64,000 nucleotides of DNA, from NCBI RefSeq assembly GCF_037975245.1, contig NC_092567.1, forward strand, positions 24,436,376 through 24,500,375. The letters are read 5' to 3'. This DNA is from Apostichopus japonicus. Its lineage: Eukaryota > Echinodermata > Holothuroidea > Aspidochirotida > Stichopodidae. The position numbers were made by a program, and so were the translations under genes. This document shows positions 12,161 to 25,290 of the stretch, piece by piece; position 1 is the stretch's first letter, and the number at the start of each line of letters is the position of its first letter. Below the pieces are notes generated by a model. The model searched no databases. It was not told the origin of the DNA and worked only from the letters and a program-made list of their open reading frames with translations.

Positions 12161-13180
12161 TTCTATATACAAATATAAAACACTGGCTCTCACTCAGGCT
12201 AAGGGTAAGGTTAGAAAAACAGCAACCCAACTATTAAAAAAAAGAACGAAAAAAAGATATCAAAATGGCTCTGTTAATTGAACATACCTCAGACTATTGT
12301 TTTGACTTTTCATCATAATACAGACAATGCCATTAGAATTGCTTGTAATTTGTTCTTAAACAATAAGGAACCAGATCCATTGTTTTCAAGGAGGATTCAC
12401 CCTTCCCCTCTCAAGGCTGAGGTTTGGGGACGAAGAGGGGGAGGATGGGTGGGGAGGATGGGGGAGGGGGAGTCGTCCTAGCGCATCCTTGAAGAATTAA
12501 GTCTGCAATGAGTCACATCCAAAAAATATGTTATCTATTAGATTGGAAAGAATTTCCATAACATTTTCTCATTTTTCTTTTAAAATATTTTTCGATAGAT
12601 TTGGATTTCTGAAACGAATTTATAAGATAGAAAGTTGATGGAAATAAACGCTTGACTTTGCCATCTCATTTGTACTACAATGAGCTGCTTAAGTAATTTA
12701 CTACAAAGTTACAACGAATTACCGATCTTGGACAACGGTTATACCTTTTAGATCTGAAGGAGAAAATAATGGTACTAATAATAATAATAGCAATACTAAA
12801 AATATTTACAACAAATACTGCAATGTCTATAAGCCAGACACAGAAAGTTTTCCAACATTCGGTCTCATTTGGCCCGCCTAATTTTTTCTATGTAGCACGG
12901 AAAACTGTCGTTTCCATTGCTAGATTGAAAGTGATATTCTTATATTAATATTCCAACTTTCGTCCCTACACTTCTTCTCCAATCCAGTGACTATAATGTA
13001 ACCTGTTTTTTTTGGGGGGGTGAGGGGGGGTTCGACTGATTAAGTTTCAACTTGCAAGGGAGTTGGTTGCTTCATTTTCTTCTGATCTTGTTTGCAATTA
13101 TCTCTGATTTCTGCGCTTGAGCATTCAATGAAATCAACTAGTAGTAGTAGTTACACTGTAATCTGTGAACGGAAACGGAA

Positions 13181-13292
13181 ATTTGGACTTGCGACAAGTC
13201 GTTTGAACAACACGACATCCGGCACGAGAAATGAATATTTGGACTTGCGACAAGTCGTTTGAACAACACGACATCCAGCACAAGAAATGAAT
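13181..13292. repeat. Recent 56-bp tandem duplication
   Basis: Two adjacent 56-base copies, 13181-13236 and 13237-13292, beginning ATTTGGACTTGCGACAAGTC and differing at only two visible positions (CCGGCACGAG versus CCAGCACAAG). Each contains the palindrome ACTTGCGACAAGT. High identity suggests a young duplication. Confidence 0.9.
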
Positions 13293-15641
13293 GTTAAATT
13301 GGTAGTCCAAAAGTCTCAATTTCGATATTGTTTGCATGAAGATAATGTTAAGACAATGATGATGATGATTATGATAAACTGAAACTAATTAGTACTTAGT
13401 AACTTTCTCGGAATTTGCTCTGTAATGCCTCTAATACTCGACCAGGAGAGTGAGTGGTGGTGGTGGGTAGGGGTGTGGGGGGGGGGGGGGGTCGGAGTGT
13501 GGGAAGGAGTGCGGGTACGTTATGCAAGCATATTACACTGGTACTAGAAGAGTAGATGCTAAAATAATATCCGTTCCATACAGTTTAGATTTATCTACCG
13601 ACTATAATTAACATTAATTAGTAATAACAAAGTTTGTAAAAGTTACAACAAAACTACTTTAAATGGACGATTATAATTACAACTTTTGATTCCGATATTT
13701 GAAAGAGGAAACTAATCATGACACTTTCTGGATTTATTTATGAGTAAGGATCAACCCCCCCCCCCACACACACACACTCATACACTCGCTCATACACACA
13801 GACATATTCATTTCCTAACTTTCCGAAAGAAACCAAATTCGATTCCTTAATTTAAAAAAGTTGGCCGCGAAAAGAAAGCTATATATATACCGTATTTTAA
13901 AGTGCCTTTCTTTGTACCTATAATGCACCCCTCTTTCTAAGCGTTTCAATGGATTCACACATATTTTTTCTTAGATCTGTTTAGCACCCTATGAGGTTCA
14001 TATTAAAAATAATTACTCCTCTTTCCATTGGCTTTGTTAGATTTAACAATCAAGTTTCCGTCCTGCGGCCGTGGCTCTGTTTTGTAGCCTCGGGCGGGGA
14101 AACAATACTTAGCACGGAACGGGAGTGAGTTGTAAGAAGGAATGGTGAAGGTTTGGCGACGCAGTGTCTGCTTCTGGTAACTTACTCACACTAACACCAG
14201 ATTTATTCTCTCTGTCTTTCAATTTTTTTCCCTTCCCTTCTTTTTGCTGCTTTTTACAACGCGAATCGACATAACTAAACTTGTTTCGCGTCATTTTTTC
14301 ATTCTTCTTAAGTTCTTAGTATTTCCATAAGCTTCCTGTCAGATTTTTTTGTGGCCCAAAAAAAGGGAAAGGGGGGGGGGGTGAAAGCAGATTTTAGGGA
14401 TTTGTTAGTAAAAATAAACTTCGGAGAAAAATTCTGTGAAAGTTAACTTTTGTGCTATATTTATGTATTTGAGCATAACAACAATGAAAACAACTTTTGA
14501 ATATCGATTGAGAGGAGGATGCCGTGGGAATTTTTTAGCGATCATAATGTAATTACAAATTTTTACGTCATAATGTATAAATAAATGAATCACAAAAACA
14601 CTATGTTCGGCTTACTTTACATCAACGCAAGAACATATTCTCCCTTTTTTTTCTCGTGTCAGTGATGTCCGAGATTGTAGCACCCTAAAATTGTTTTAAC
14701 ATCCCTATAAAAAAAAAAAATCATTTTAACGCCCAAAGAGAATCTCTAAGTGGTTTGAAAGTTGCTGTAAATTGCTTGAAATGTGTCAGGGGGTGTGACC
14801 ATTAAATCACTACATTTCTAGCATATTTTACGAAAGTGCGTAGTGACCTTTAGATCTTTGTCTTTCGACGTACGATATAAAATATTTAACACAAAAATTC
14901 AAATAAGCCTTGAAAGTTTCCCCCTCCCCCCCAAAAAAAGGAAGGGTAACACAGTTTTAACCAAAACAAGAACTTTTTTCTCACGAGTAGAAAGTTTCGA
15001 TAGTGACTCCACAAGAGTTTACAGACATCATCTAAAACCACTCCGAGACGAAGCTTAAAAGGAATTTTCTGTTACCAAAAGTTTTCGATTTCATGTATAG
15101 AGACCACATGTTCTTTCCTTACGTTTCATCTGTTAAAGAATATCTACTATCTCTCTCTCTATCTCTGTTTGGTATTAATCAAAAGTACAACTTGTTTTGT
15201 AAGATGACTCCATGACTTCAGAGAACCCGAAATTAAATTCCGACTACAAACGTTGACGACATGTCACCAGCGCGTAACAGACTTTCACCTATATGGGAGA
15301 CGTGTTTAATATTAAACAAATGTAGCCATTGTTCTCCAACCATCCGTTTAATGAGATAACAATAGGTCGAGTTTTAATCACGTCACAGAATCTGACGCTT
15401 TAGTAATTTGAGAAATTCTCGTCTTTCTTGTATGTGTGTCTGTGTGTGTTTTTATTTTGTCTTGTTTTGTTGGGTTTTTTTTTCCAGTGTATTTTAAGAT
15501 TGATAAACGACTCACACACATCGTTTTGTGTATATATAATCTCTTTCAAGGGTATATAACCTGTGTATTGAGGGTGTATACAGTCAACAACACGATATTG
15601 TGGTAATCTATCGTTTGCAGGAACTTACACACGTGCCACAC

Positions 15642-15644
15642 GCT

Positions 15645-15725
<81 letters not shown>
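15642..15725. repeat. Compound (CT)n-(ATCT)n-(TA)n microsatellite
   Basis: CT repeats grade through four ATCT units into a (TA)n run. Intronic, non-coding. Confidence 0.95.
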
Positions 15726-15728
<3 letters not shown>

Positions 15729-17566
15729 GGCCTTTATACCGATGCGTCTATACACACAACGCCGTATATCCAAGGGGGATGCTACTGTTGAATATCCCAG
15801 TGTATCATATAACGAACGAACATGATTTCTTCTTTATGAATCTATTATTTTGAATAGTTTATGAAATAAGTTTTTGAGTTATTCGTTAAACTGTTACAAA
15901 GATGATAAAGAAAGACATATTCAAAATATAAATATTTCATGATATTTATATAAACAGCAGAAATGTGTTTGTTTTATATGTCCTTTTACTTCTTCTTTTG
16001 CTAAATGAAATTTCGGTGATAACACATTGTTTTAAATATAAATCACATTTTTTTAAACATACATTTATTCTCACTCTTCCCAGCAGGTTTGAAGTGCAGT
16101 TCCTTTCCGCCCTAACCGATAGTTCAACTTTTTTCTTCTCTTATCCTTATTTTTGTTTATGGTTTAATTCACTGAATATTAAAAAGTCGATTTTTCATAT
16201 CACAATAAATGTTCTATAGTGCGATTCATTTAAGTTTCTGTTATGATTATTGCACACGTCTCCCTAACCCCCCCACCCCTCCCTGCATGCAAAGTCTTCC
16301 AATTGAATTAGACCCACGTGGAGGCTGGAAGTTTTTTCACTGTTCTTGATTTTCCAACTCATTACGATTTTCATTTATATATATATATATTATTCCTTAC
16401 AAAGCTGCAGAGACCTCTGTACTTCATATTCAGACACAGTTCATATGAAAAAGTACATGCGATTCTGCGGGGGGTTCGTTCACAGATGCATTAAGGAAAT
16501 GAAACTATTCAATAGGGATGTCGCTAGGGAGGTTTTTTTAATCCAGTTTAGGGTGTGTTAAATAATTAAATATTTCCAACGATATGAGAAAATCATAACA
16601 AAAAAATCATAAAATGGTAAGAAGATTTCATAAAACGGATTATTACTTAAAGAAATTTCACTTGTTTTTTTTTTCTTCAAAAAAATAAAAATGATTATTT
16701 TAAGAAAATTATCATTTGAGAGTTTCTGCGGCATACATATATACATAAAACTCTGTATATTTCAACCAACAAAAGACCTGACTAAGGTGACAAATTTAAT
16801 CTCTCTTGCAAGTTTGCTCTAGAGAAAGTTTAATGTACATTATTTGCAATGGCATTTTGACGAATACGCAGATAATAAGATAATTAAGAAAAATATTGGC
16901 ATGAAATTAAACTCGAAGGTAGTTCAATGAAATTTAGCGATATTATCATATCAGGTGCATTATTTTTCTGACATTCGCTTTGACCTACATAATTTTCTGT
17001 TTCAGGAGATGAATTGAACTTTTATTTTCAATACTCCAAATTTTCTGTACTTGATGCAACCAGCTTAAAACGTTAAGTTTTAGTCAAATCTGTGCATCCT
17101 TGGAAGAACTGAACCACTTTTATGTTGTAAAATATGCTCCTTTATATCTAAATTTATAGTGGTTAGCAAAAACCTAAGATAGAAGTACAGTAACTTAGCC
17201 TGATCGCTATGAGAAAGTAGGCGAGAATCTTGCTTATGCGCAAATATTGTCACGCTATTCGAACAGGAATCTTTTTTATGCTGGGCTCGCGTGCACAGTG
17301 GTAAGGCATTACAGCGTGACGAGAAAACGCTAACGGCGCATCACTGCATTGGGCTACAAGCAAACTACCAGGTAAGCCCATCAAGTCGGTATTAAGGATT
17401 AGCGAAGCGAGTAAGAACTACCGGCTTCTTTACAAAACTTGCTACCCACAAAATGAAACAACTGTAGAATAGTTTTCTGCTTCAAGGGCATTCGATCAGG
17501 AAAGGATATCTCGTTGTTAGTCTTAACAGATAGCATAGTAGCTATATACATACATGAAATATACGT

Positions 17567-17683
<117 letters not shown>

Positions 17684-20600
17684 TAAATAGAGTTTGCCAA
17701 TAGGAGAGATGTTTAATACACTTATCAGTGAAAACTGAAAAGTATAAAGTGTTAGCTAAATTTCAAGCAATTTCAAACACACCAAAACATACTGCCAAGC
17801 GGTGCATATTATTTATAACATTTCACGCTTAGAACAATAAAAGTCGTTATTCCCGAATTCCACGGTACTTATTGTTATCTGGTATGTTATCATGCAATCT
17901 TAAATATTATAAAAGGGAAAGATGGTGTCAAATCTCAATACAACTGGTGTGCTTTTACTTTGATGTAGTGTAAATATAATACTTTCTTGTCAACCCATTC
18001 ATTACCATTATTTTATATTATTTTACTTGTTTGTTTAACAAGATACATCAATTGTCTCATCAAATTTATGCTATAGTCTGCACTATTATGAAGGATATTC
18101 CTTTTAGTTTGTTATCATTTCTTAGTTGGTTTAATAAAAACTAATCATAATTGATACAATAATAGTATTCCAGCGAAAATATCTTCGAAACTTGTTTTCC
18201 AACTGATAACGTTTACCAGGTGACTTCTGTAAGTAGTATTTATGAACTGTGGTTTAATTCAAGAGTTTAGGTGACTACGACAGGAATAAGACAACATATG
18301 AATAGTCTGCCAGAATAAAAAGAAGGGCATAAATAGAAATAGATAAGACACACAATTTTGAGTTAATTTTCCAAAGAATTTCCGACGTTTTAAAAATACT
18401 ATCCTTGACACTCAAATGGCATAAAAACGCACCTCATTATAGAATCACATTAGTTGAACCTTCATTCGAATAACCAAATAATAAGCAAAATGTTTTTAAT
18501 GTTTCAAGACTTTTCTTTTACATTTCTTTCTCTGTGGTTTAACTAATATTTATTACCAATATGAAAAGTGACTAGAAGACGAAATATTGAGGAGCCGTAT
18601 TAATTTGTTAACTTCTCGCTTGTATCTATCTCTTCTTTTTTGGAGGTAGGGAGGGGGGGGGGGGGGTAAAAGCAAACTCTAGGAGGGTATTTTAGCTTGA
18701 TCAATTTAAGCTGAAGTTTTAGTACTAATATTCAGTAGGTTTGGCAAAATGGCCAACTAAAAGGAAAACGAAACTGTTTTCAAGGAATAGAAACAGTCTA
18801 TATTCCTTCTTGGAGCAAGTATTGTAAAACAAGTATTACTCGCTTCTGCAGGAATTGGTGATATTTAATGTAATCATTATTCGTGTACTTATATCGCTTA
18901 ATTATTAGGAGGAGTGAAACCACGGAAGCGGTTACCCTAAATAGACTTTCTCCAAAAGTCTTTATGCTTGATTTAAATCTGTTAAGTTGTATTTTTGAGA
19001 GGGAATGATGGAGGGGAAAAAAGAAAAGAAAATGCGTTCGGAGCTCGGACTTTTCATTTTTGAGGTATCCTTTGTTTACGTAATACTTCTATCCTTCACG
19101 TAACTTTGTACCTCACCAAAAAGAGGTGGTTTTTTGGGGGGCGTTTTCCTATATTCTTTCCCTCTGTCCATAAGTACGGTAGTATTTATATGTTGATTTC
19201 TTTCAATTTAGTCGCTATCTTACTGAAATACTAGATTTTTTAATTATGGTATATTTCTAAATCAGGAATAATGTTATTATGCTCTTGTTACATTTCCTTT
19301 TTATCTCTTTCAAATTGTGTTATCAAATGTACAAGTTACAATGTATTATTATAACTTCCTATATCAAAATTAATCCACTTTAGCTCATTTTCTGGCTTAA
19401 CCGTTTTCCAATTTTCCTACTTTTTCTTTCATTCAATTTCTCAATTTTTTTCTCAACATCGCTTTTGTGCATTCCACAATCTACCTTTATTATACGTCGC
19501 ATTACACGTACCCATCAAGTACATTTCATAAAAAAATATTAGAATATAAAAAATATGAGAACAGGACTGACATTATAGATTTAAAATTAATTAAAAAACG
19601 CACATCTTTTCCAAACAATTCACAACTTTACCAGAATATAAACCACGTGATGGATTGACTCCACACAGCTTACTTTTTGAATCAGGTGTGTTTTCTAAAA
19701 ATAAAAAAAAAGAAGAAATAGTGATTTGTTGTTATACAGATCTCCTTCGCTGGAAACAAAATCTATTCTCTAGAGAGCTACGTGGAATATTATTCTCTCT
19801 ATAGCACTTAAAAAAAAAAAAATACCTGCCTCTATGTTAAAGAGCTCCCCCCCCCCTCCCCTCCCCCAGAAAACGTGGAACATTTAAGCTTCTACATTTA
19901 GAAAATAACCCAAACAAAAATATGATCTTTATTTCTTTGACATTATGATTATTATTATTGGCATTCAAAACGATCTTCATCGACGCATCATTTACAACAA
20001 TGCCATGCTTCTCCAACATTTTTTTGTGGCACTGATAAATAGGAGGAATTATCATAATTTGATTTTAAACATCTTCCCAAATTGCACAAATTTGTGCGAA
20101 AGACACTAATTTTTCCTGCCACTCAACAATTTCATAACATAATGACAGAAAGTGAATAGCATCAGGATAGTAGGTCGGTGTGTTTTGGATTTTATTTTTC
20201 GGAAAAAAAAAAAAATTCTGAAAATATGAAGAAAAAATAGAACTGTACGCAGAACAAACCGTCAAATTCAAAACACTCAATGAATAAGGGGAAAGAAGTC
20301 TTGGGGGAAATATTAACGGTTTTTTTTTTTCTTCTCGGAAAGAGCAATCATTTCGTGTGTAGAATGTAGTAAATGTAAGCAAATATTATCATTTAAGAAT
20401 TTTCCGCAAAATGCAATTTTGAGCAAGGATATTTAATAGCATTAATTATTAAATAATACAAATTTCTTTGTTGTTTTGGGTTAGTTAATATGCTGTGAAA
20501 AGTCAAATGAAACTTTAAATGTGTTGCCATTCGTTATTTTTATTCTTCTTCCTTTAAGCATGTCGTTATCAACCCATGCCTAATGTTGATTTTAAATCTT

Positions 20601-23600
20601 CTTTCTTAATTATCATTAATTAAGTTAAAATTAAGTTAACTTGTCTGAAATTTGACTTAAGAGAATTTATTAATAGGGATTTTCACTATTCGTCTTTATA
20701 TTGCTAACAGAAACGTTTACAACCACTTAAACAGACCAATAACCATTTTATGTTATGATCCATAATGTTATTAACAATATGGACATCATTAAATCTCTTC
20801 GGGGCTGATATTTCAAGCGGGGATAACTACTTGAATATCATAGATATCATATGATTTCATTACATTTCTCACGTTAGAAATAGTTTATAAAGCGAGCAAT
20901 TCTAGTGGAACGAGATTGTTTTGTCATCTTAAGTTAACCATGGAGCTATAAACAGAGCTCCATGAGTTAACAAAGGCTATTATTCTTTCGAAGTGTACCC
21001 TTTCTTCGATGTTATTACTCCTCCAAACGATATATAGGTGCATATGTAGGTTACCGTTCAACCTTGAAGAAGTGCATGTGCCATCGTTCACTAAGATTGA
21101 CAGGTTGGGTTAAATTTATTGTACGGATGTAGCCATCCATATAACTCCAATTAGTTTATACATAACATAACAAAATAAACCGAAAACAAATCCCCCATTC
21201 TGTTTTGTCTATTTTTCTCCATTTTTTTTTCTACTTTTGGTGTATACTCTATGACTGGTTGGTTTTATGACATGAAAACGCCTAGAAGGGAATACCACTG
21301 TTTACATGTATATGATACCGTGCTATAGCCCACCTGTAGGCTACGTCCAACCCACACACACATACATACATACATATACACACACAGACAATATGGAAAG
21401 AAAAAGCAAAACAAAAAAGACCTGTTAAGGTTAACTATATATGGTATTATGGTGATAAAATCATAAAAATATGTAACTATCTATTCCATACAGAAGAGTT
21501 GTATTATATAGAATAAACTCATTTGAAGGACTTAGGTTGGAAGCTGAAGCCGACAAACATAAATTATAATCAAAATACCAGAATAATTCACAACGAATTT
21601 TTATATTAAATCAGTTTCCTGATTTAAAACTTTATCGAATAATATATTTTATGTGAGTCTGATAAGATATTTAAATAAAAAAATAACATTTTCTTGTTTG
21701 TCTTCTGATGAAACTATTTTAGTTGATGTGTGTATGTATATATTGATGGTTAAGAAAACATATCATACCATTCATAAGGAATTAAATTGTATTTATATTG
21801 TGTTAACATCTTCTTATAATTTAATGTTTTTTAAGATTGATAAGTACTCGCCATTCTCTCACCCACCCCCCCCCCCCCCTCCCAAAAACAAAGTAAGGAA
21901 GTTTTAAAGTTTAAATGACACGCTTATAATTCTTTAAGTATAAACAAAATCACCCGAACCGAAATTAAAATGGAAAGAAAACTACAGATTTTGTTAGCTA
22001 AAATTCGTTAAAATTTGGCATAAATTCGAACTGGTGGTAATTTATTTAATGTAATGTGTTGAACATAAGTTTGTTTCTATGGTTCATATTATTAACAATA
22101 TGATCGTATTTCTGGTCCAATTTGGAAAATAATTAGGTTGAATATGGAAGAGACATCAACAACCAGGTTCTATTATTCTTGCTACCAATTGGAGAAATAA
22201 CATTTAGGACAGTTAGATAAATATTCTTTGCTCATTCATGTAAACTATACCCGAAAATGTTAAACATCCGTGCTAGTCTTTAGATATAGGTTAGTGTTTG
22301 TCTTAAATAGACAAATAAAATATGGGGATAATTTCAGGAAAGTTTTGTTACTTACAATTATTTGATGGACAGTTTGAAATTTCAGGAGAAACACAGTTTC
22401 GGGAGACGTTGGGGATACCTTTGGGAGATAGGATGTGAACGTTGGTTATTATAAGGAAAGCAAAGCTAACCTCTTGAAATAAAATTAAGGGGAATCGAAA
22501 TTTCGTCCACATTTCTGGTTGCATTTAGTTTGGAGATAACTACAAAATGAATACATTTTGGAAGTGAAAGATTTTTTTTACAAACTTTAGGTTATCAGTA
22601 TTGAATGATAAACTGCAGTTTAGTTGTATTAACATTGTTGTTTAAATATAATTAAATGTTAATTACTAAAAGAAAATCCATGGTCATAGATTAAAGAGGC
22701 AAACATTTATATGAAATAATTTCATTTGCATTTTAGTTTGTAGAATGCAAGTATGTTCTCCTTCTTAAATTGTTCCAATCATTTATGTCATTACTTTGTT
22801 TTTAACATAACTAACCAGATTTCTTACCGTGTAATGTTGCAATGTTGTAATGGCATTAATACAAGAAAGATATTTCCAATGATTTTATCAAATAGGAAGA
22901 TTTAAACTTGACTATTGCACAGTTTATAAAAACATATTTGGGTATTTTTATTTCTTGTTTGGACAGACATGTTTTCTGTTTGACAAATGAATACCTGCAC
23001 TAGTTTCAAATAACCTACACAGATATCCCTTTTGAATTATTGTATTTTGCTGGCATTAAAATATGGAATTGCCTGTGTTTGACCTATTATAATATTATAA
23101 ATATAAAAACAGAGTTTTCCTCAAACCAGTTTTTAACTATTAATGTCATCTCGCAATTAAAATGAAAAACAGGGCTGAATAGAACAATTAGATTTTAAGT
23201 ATTGAAATGATTTATAAATTTATTTTTGGTGTTTTGATGTTAACAATCATTTATTTGTATCTATTGTTTAAAATTGAATTTATTTTCTTGTCTAAGGATA
23301 TTGTCTACATTCGAATTCGTTAAGAACATAAAAATACGAGAACAAATTATACTTGCCAAATAATGTTTCAGAGACTTATAAAGAAAAAGTGAGATGAGTT
23401 CTTCAAGTTTGTTACCCGAAAACGGAAGAAACATTTTGGCCTATTTGGCCTATTCACAGCAACAGAAATGAAACATGGCTTTGTTTTAAGGAAACAAAGT
23501 AGCCTTTTGTTTCTTTCAGAAGGAAAAGAACAAAAAAAATAACATGACACGTGCTTGCCTTAGCTGCAACAGACTGTAAAACAAATTAATGCTATCTATT

Positions 23601-24204
23601 ACGGTTGGGCTAAGTTGATTCAAACAACCGATAAAAAATTAAGATATTTTCTGTCTGGACGGAGATATTAATAACGCTAATAAAATTCTTTTCAATCAAG
23701 AAATGTTTTCATCAAAATTAAGCGATGCATGATGGTGTACGATGCGGGTGATATGTTTTAGACTCCAAAGGGGTTATTTTATGGCCAATTTGTTTACGAG
23801 TTTCTGTAATCATTATTGAAGGGAAAAGATATCCCTCACGTGAAGTATATTATTTACTTTTATAACAAATTTATTTTGCATGTAAAATAGAACATGTTGT
23901 ACATTCCTCTGATAAACATAGATAAGCGACAGACTTGATTGGAAAAAAATTCATTAACAAGCCAAGCCTTACAACGTTATCTTCTCACTTTGTCTTTAAA
24001 ATTGAATTTTTACACTTTTCTTAACAAATGTGCGTTCTTCAGCATTATCTGGTATTTTTTTTAACAGTTTTATTTTTTACATGAATGGATTTGTGCGTTC
24101 ATCAGCTAATTAAGCATAGCTTTTCACAACAACTAAAACTGTGACGTTTTTCTTTCAAATTGTCACCAGGCTAATGAAAACAAAGCTTACAGCTATATTC
24201 TTAC

Positions 24205-24346
24205 CTCTCGATCTTGTACTTTTCTTAGCTTTCTGGTTTCCATTATTATTCTGCTCCGACTGGGCGGTGTGATCCTGTCCATTTTGAGCGAGTGTTCCCG
24301 TTGCTGCAGTTTGTACAGTCTCGCCTGATTGCAGTTGAGAAGACAT
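24205..24346 (-). CDS. Pax6: Pax6 first coding exon, N-terminal extension (probable)
   Basis: An ATG at 24346-24344 (A at -3, context AAAATGT) opens 47 codons plus one base, ending at a strong donor (AGAG before GTAAGAAT). The peptide starts MSSQLQSGETVQTAA, is rich in Gln, Asn, Thr and Ser, and ends in a basic stretch KAKKSTRSR. The leftover G joins the GT at the start of the paired-domain exon to give Gly, producing [15 protein letters not shown]. This is the same phase-1 junction where vertebrate PAX6 joins MQNS to HSGVNQ. An in-frame TAG at 24406-24404 closes the frame upstream and no other in-frame ATG intervenes, so this start is preferred. The extension has no domain I recognise; the basic tail could assist nuclear import (inference). 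Joining to the exon 20 kb downstream is inferred from strand, phase and position; a shorter alternative first exon inside the intron cannot be excluded. Confidence 0.72.
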
Positions 24347-25119
24347 TTTTTTGTCCGTGTATTTCGAGCCCCCAAAAAACAAGGGAAAGTCACACTTGGT
24401 TGCCTATAGGAATACTACTAACTGTACCACTTAAGCGAAAAATTCCTATTTTTTTTTTTTTACAGTTGTTGTTCGCGTCCAAGCAAGAACGAAGATTATT
24501 TAAAACATTTGTATAGTAAAAAGAGTATTTTTCCTCGCCAGTTGTAATCCTTTTCTGATTTGCAAAAATTCACCTGCTTTCTTAAAGCTTAAAAAGAATC
24601 AGCGACCACCTCTTTTTTCTTCAAAAATACAAGGTTTTTCTTTCTCAAGAGTTGACGTTGTAAACATTAGCAGCAGATAGGTAAAATACACACTGCTGTA
24701 CGGATCTGTCGTAGCATGTATGTATATATATATATATATATATAGCCTCAGGGATATGTGTTAAGTCGAAGTGGATTTATATAATACGGTGACAAGTGCA
24801 CTTTTGCTAGCAGAAAAAAGACGAGTACGACAAACTACCTTACTCAACCCTGGGGCGAACACAACTTTTTCACTTGTTCTTTTTTTTCCCTTCTTCTTGT
24901 AAATGTGTGTGTGTTTGAACTAAAAAAACCGCTCTTAGCCTTTACGAAATATTTGTCACATTCTTGCTTTGTAAACTCCAATATGAAAACAGACAAATAA
25001 TACTAACTGCAAGTTTTGGTAGTGTGCTTGCTTTGGTGGTTTTACTACACGCACTGGTGAGTGTTAGCCACACACACTGTTCTTTATTCATGCTTCGCTA
25101 CCCTTGACCCCGTCGTACA
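24347..25119 (-). other. Pax6: Probable Pax6 5' leader / proximal upstream region
   Basis: Between the Pax6 start codon and the candidate promoter. An in-frame stop (TAG, 24406-24404) lies 19 codons upstream of the ATG. Possible acceptors on the minus strand are TTCCTATAG just above 24403 and CGCTTAAGTGGTACAG just above it, so part of this may be intron between an untranslated first exon and the coding exon. A short (TA)n run sits at 24717-24744. No coding sequence seen. Confidence 0.35.
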
Positions 25120-25290
25120 TAACACGATCAATAAAAGGGGATGTGTGGGTGAGAAAAACCTATCGACCAATCGGATTGGCAGATATCAGAAGGGAATCCA
25201 GCGGTGACAGTACTTTTTCCTCTCTCTCTATATAACTCATTAGCATAATTGCGTTTATTATTCATGACCATGTATTTGCATATGATTGTA
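25120..25290 (-). promoter_or_regulatory. Candidate Pax6 promoter
   Basis: About 0.8-0.9 kb upstream of the Pax6 ATG, several promoter motifs cluster: an inverted CCAAT pair CCAATCGGATTGG (25167-25179), a TATA-like element (TTATATAG on the minus strand, within 25227-25236), an octamer variant ATGCTAAT (25246-25239, minus) and a perfect octamer ATGCAAAT (25281-25274, minus). The order octamer, octamer, TATA, CCAAT fits minus-strand transcription only partly, since CCAAT would lie downstream of that TATA. An alternative core is the CTTTTATTG region near 25130. Plausible, not proven. Confidence 0.35.

Noticed and set aside
17278-17420. tRNA or tRNA-derived SINE suggested by GTGCACAGTGGTAAGG
   Set aside because: Partial A-box resemblance only; no B-box (GGTTCGANNC type) follows and no cloverleaf could be drawn.
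24193-24393. Second minus-strand frame overlapping the first Pax6 coding exon, and a plus-strand frame at 24292-24516
   Set aside because: Neither gives a phase-compatible join to the paired-domain exon; the chosen frame starts at an ATG and gives the correct phase-1 donor.
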